Source: Paraburkholderia caballeronis
GTDB lineage: Bacteria; Pseudomonadota; Gammaproteobacteria; Burkholderiales; Burkholderiaceae
NCBI RefSeq assembly: GCF_900104845.1
Contig: NZ_FNSR01000001.1
Span: forward strand, 434,001 to 498,000
Direction: 5' to 3'
DNA: 64,000 bases
Every line of letters starts with the position of its first letter. The first letter of the stretch is position 1. Position numbers and translations under genes: made by a program. The notes under the pieces were generated by a model. That model was not told where the DNA came from. It saw only the letters and a program-made list of their open reading frames with translations, and made no database searches. Below are positions 63,510 to 64,000 of this stretch, one piece after another.

Positions 63510-64000
63510 ATGTTTTCTCGTATTGTCCTCAAGCGGGGGGCGAAACATGAGGGCGAAAGTCCCTTCTGGATTTCGTTCTCGGACCTCATGTCCGCGCTTA
63601 TGGTGCTGTTCCTTGTGGTAATGGCAGTCACATTGGTGTCGGTCACCCAGAGTATTGATGCAGCGACACGCGCGAACATCGAACGAAGCGCAGCGATTAA
63701 CAAGATAATGGCGATGATTGCGGATGACCCCAAGAGTGTCGGGGTAGGTGTCGACCAACAGAATTATCGAATTGACCTCGGCAAGGAGGTTCGATTTGAT
63801 AGTGGAAGCTATACCATCAGTGTTCCTGCTGCGCAGTTCTTGCGAAGCTACATCCCTGTACTTCTGAACGCCAAAGATACTCCGGAGGGGCAGCGCTGGA
63901 TGCGCGACGTAGTCGTTGAAGGCTTCACCGACGAGGACGGAACGTACCTATATAACCTGCAATTGAGTTTGGACCGAAGTCGCAGCGTGGTCTGCTCTCT
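63510..64000 (+). CDS. zorB: Zorya anti-phage protein ZorB (MotB/OmpA-like), cut by window
   Basis: 163 codons are visible before the right edge. The start MFSRIVLKRGAKHEGESPFW leads into one membrane helix, ISFSDLMSALMVLFLVVMAV, with Asp25 where MotB-type stators carry the proton-binding Asp. A periplasmic region follows and the beginning of an OmpA-like peptidoglycan-binding domain (RFDSGSYTI, then VVVEGFTDEDGTYLYNLQLS, then LDRSRSVV). Its ATG lies 1 nt after the zorA stop. The next genes (zorC/D, zorE or zorF/G) that would set the Zorya type lie beyond the window. Confidence 0.85.
   Translation, partial: MFSRIVLKRGAKHEGESPFWISFSDLMSALMVLFLVVMAVTLVSVTQSIDAATRANIERSAAINKIMAMIADDPKSVGVGVDQQNYRIDLGKEVRFDSGSYTISVPAAQFLRSYIPVLLNAKDTPEGQRWMRDVVVEGFTDEDGTYLYNLQLSLDRSRSVVCS

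Overview
The window is a very GC-rich (about 70 percent) chromosomal segment that fits Burkholderia sensu lato (Burkholderiaceae). Supporting signs are the flagellar gene order, an S-adenosylhomocysteine riboswitch in front of ahcY, the ahcY/holin-like/metF trio, and the glmU-glmS pair. From about 52.06 kb base composition and codon use change: AT content rises, codon choice is less biased and coding density falls. This marks an accessory island placed directly downstream of glmS.

Layout. 1-12.7 kb is a flagellar locus. fliL-M-N-O and fliF-H-I-J-K read leftward; fliE, fliS, fliT, a second FliK-like gene and an FlhB-like C-domain gene read rightward. fliG is missing from its usual place between fliF and fliH. 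12.7-20.5 kb carries a coniferyl-type aldehyde dehydrogenase, an AidB-type acyl-CoA dehydrogenase, a GMC oxidoreductase, and a LysR regulator divergent from a LrgA/CidA-LrgB/CidB pair. 20.8-23.7 kb is the methyl-cycle block (SAH riboswitch, ahcY, small holin-like protein, metF). 24.1-33.4 kb has a chemoreceptor, a dipeptide ABC transporter operon (dppABCDF) and a TraB/GumN protein. 33.6-38.9 kb has DUF979/DUF969 membrane proteins, 5-oxoprolinase genes (pxpA, pxpC, pxpB) and a divergent MarR-like regulator. 39.0-52.1 kb is housekeeping: 5-formyl-THF cyclo-ligase, Slt, an NDUFA9-like protein, a GST, cca, DUF2905, a MidA-like methyltransferase, an FolM-like SDR, folB, ttcA, glmU and glmS.

The island (52.08 kb to the right edge) starts 22 nt after the glmS stop. 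Its first bases resemble a Tn7 end in exact register and are followed by repeated roughly 20-bp sites, as expected for a Tn7-family element in attTn7. The cargo looks like phage defence: an HNH nuclease; an sce7726-type PD-(D/E)xK protein with its sce7725/beta-protein partner; a Gabija-like pair (OLD/TOPRIM ATPase-nuclease plus UvrD-like helicase); four small leftward genes including an AbrB-type protein and a truncated nuclease remnant; and a Zorya system (zorA, and zorB cut by the window edge). A ribbon-helix-helix gene overlaps zorA by 4 nt and sits just after a perfect 10+3+10 palindrome, suggesting a dedicated autoregulated switch for Zorya. No transposase, integrase, CRISPR array, rRNA or tRNA was found in the window. 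The system type of Zorya and the far end of the element lie outside it.
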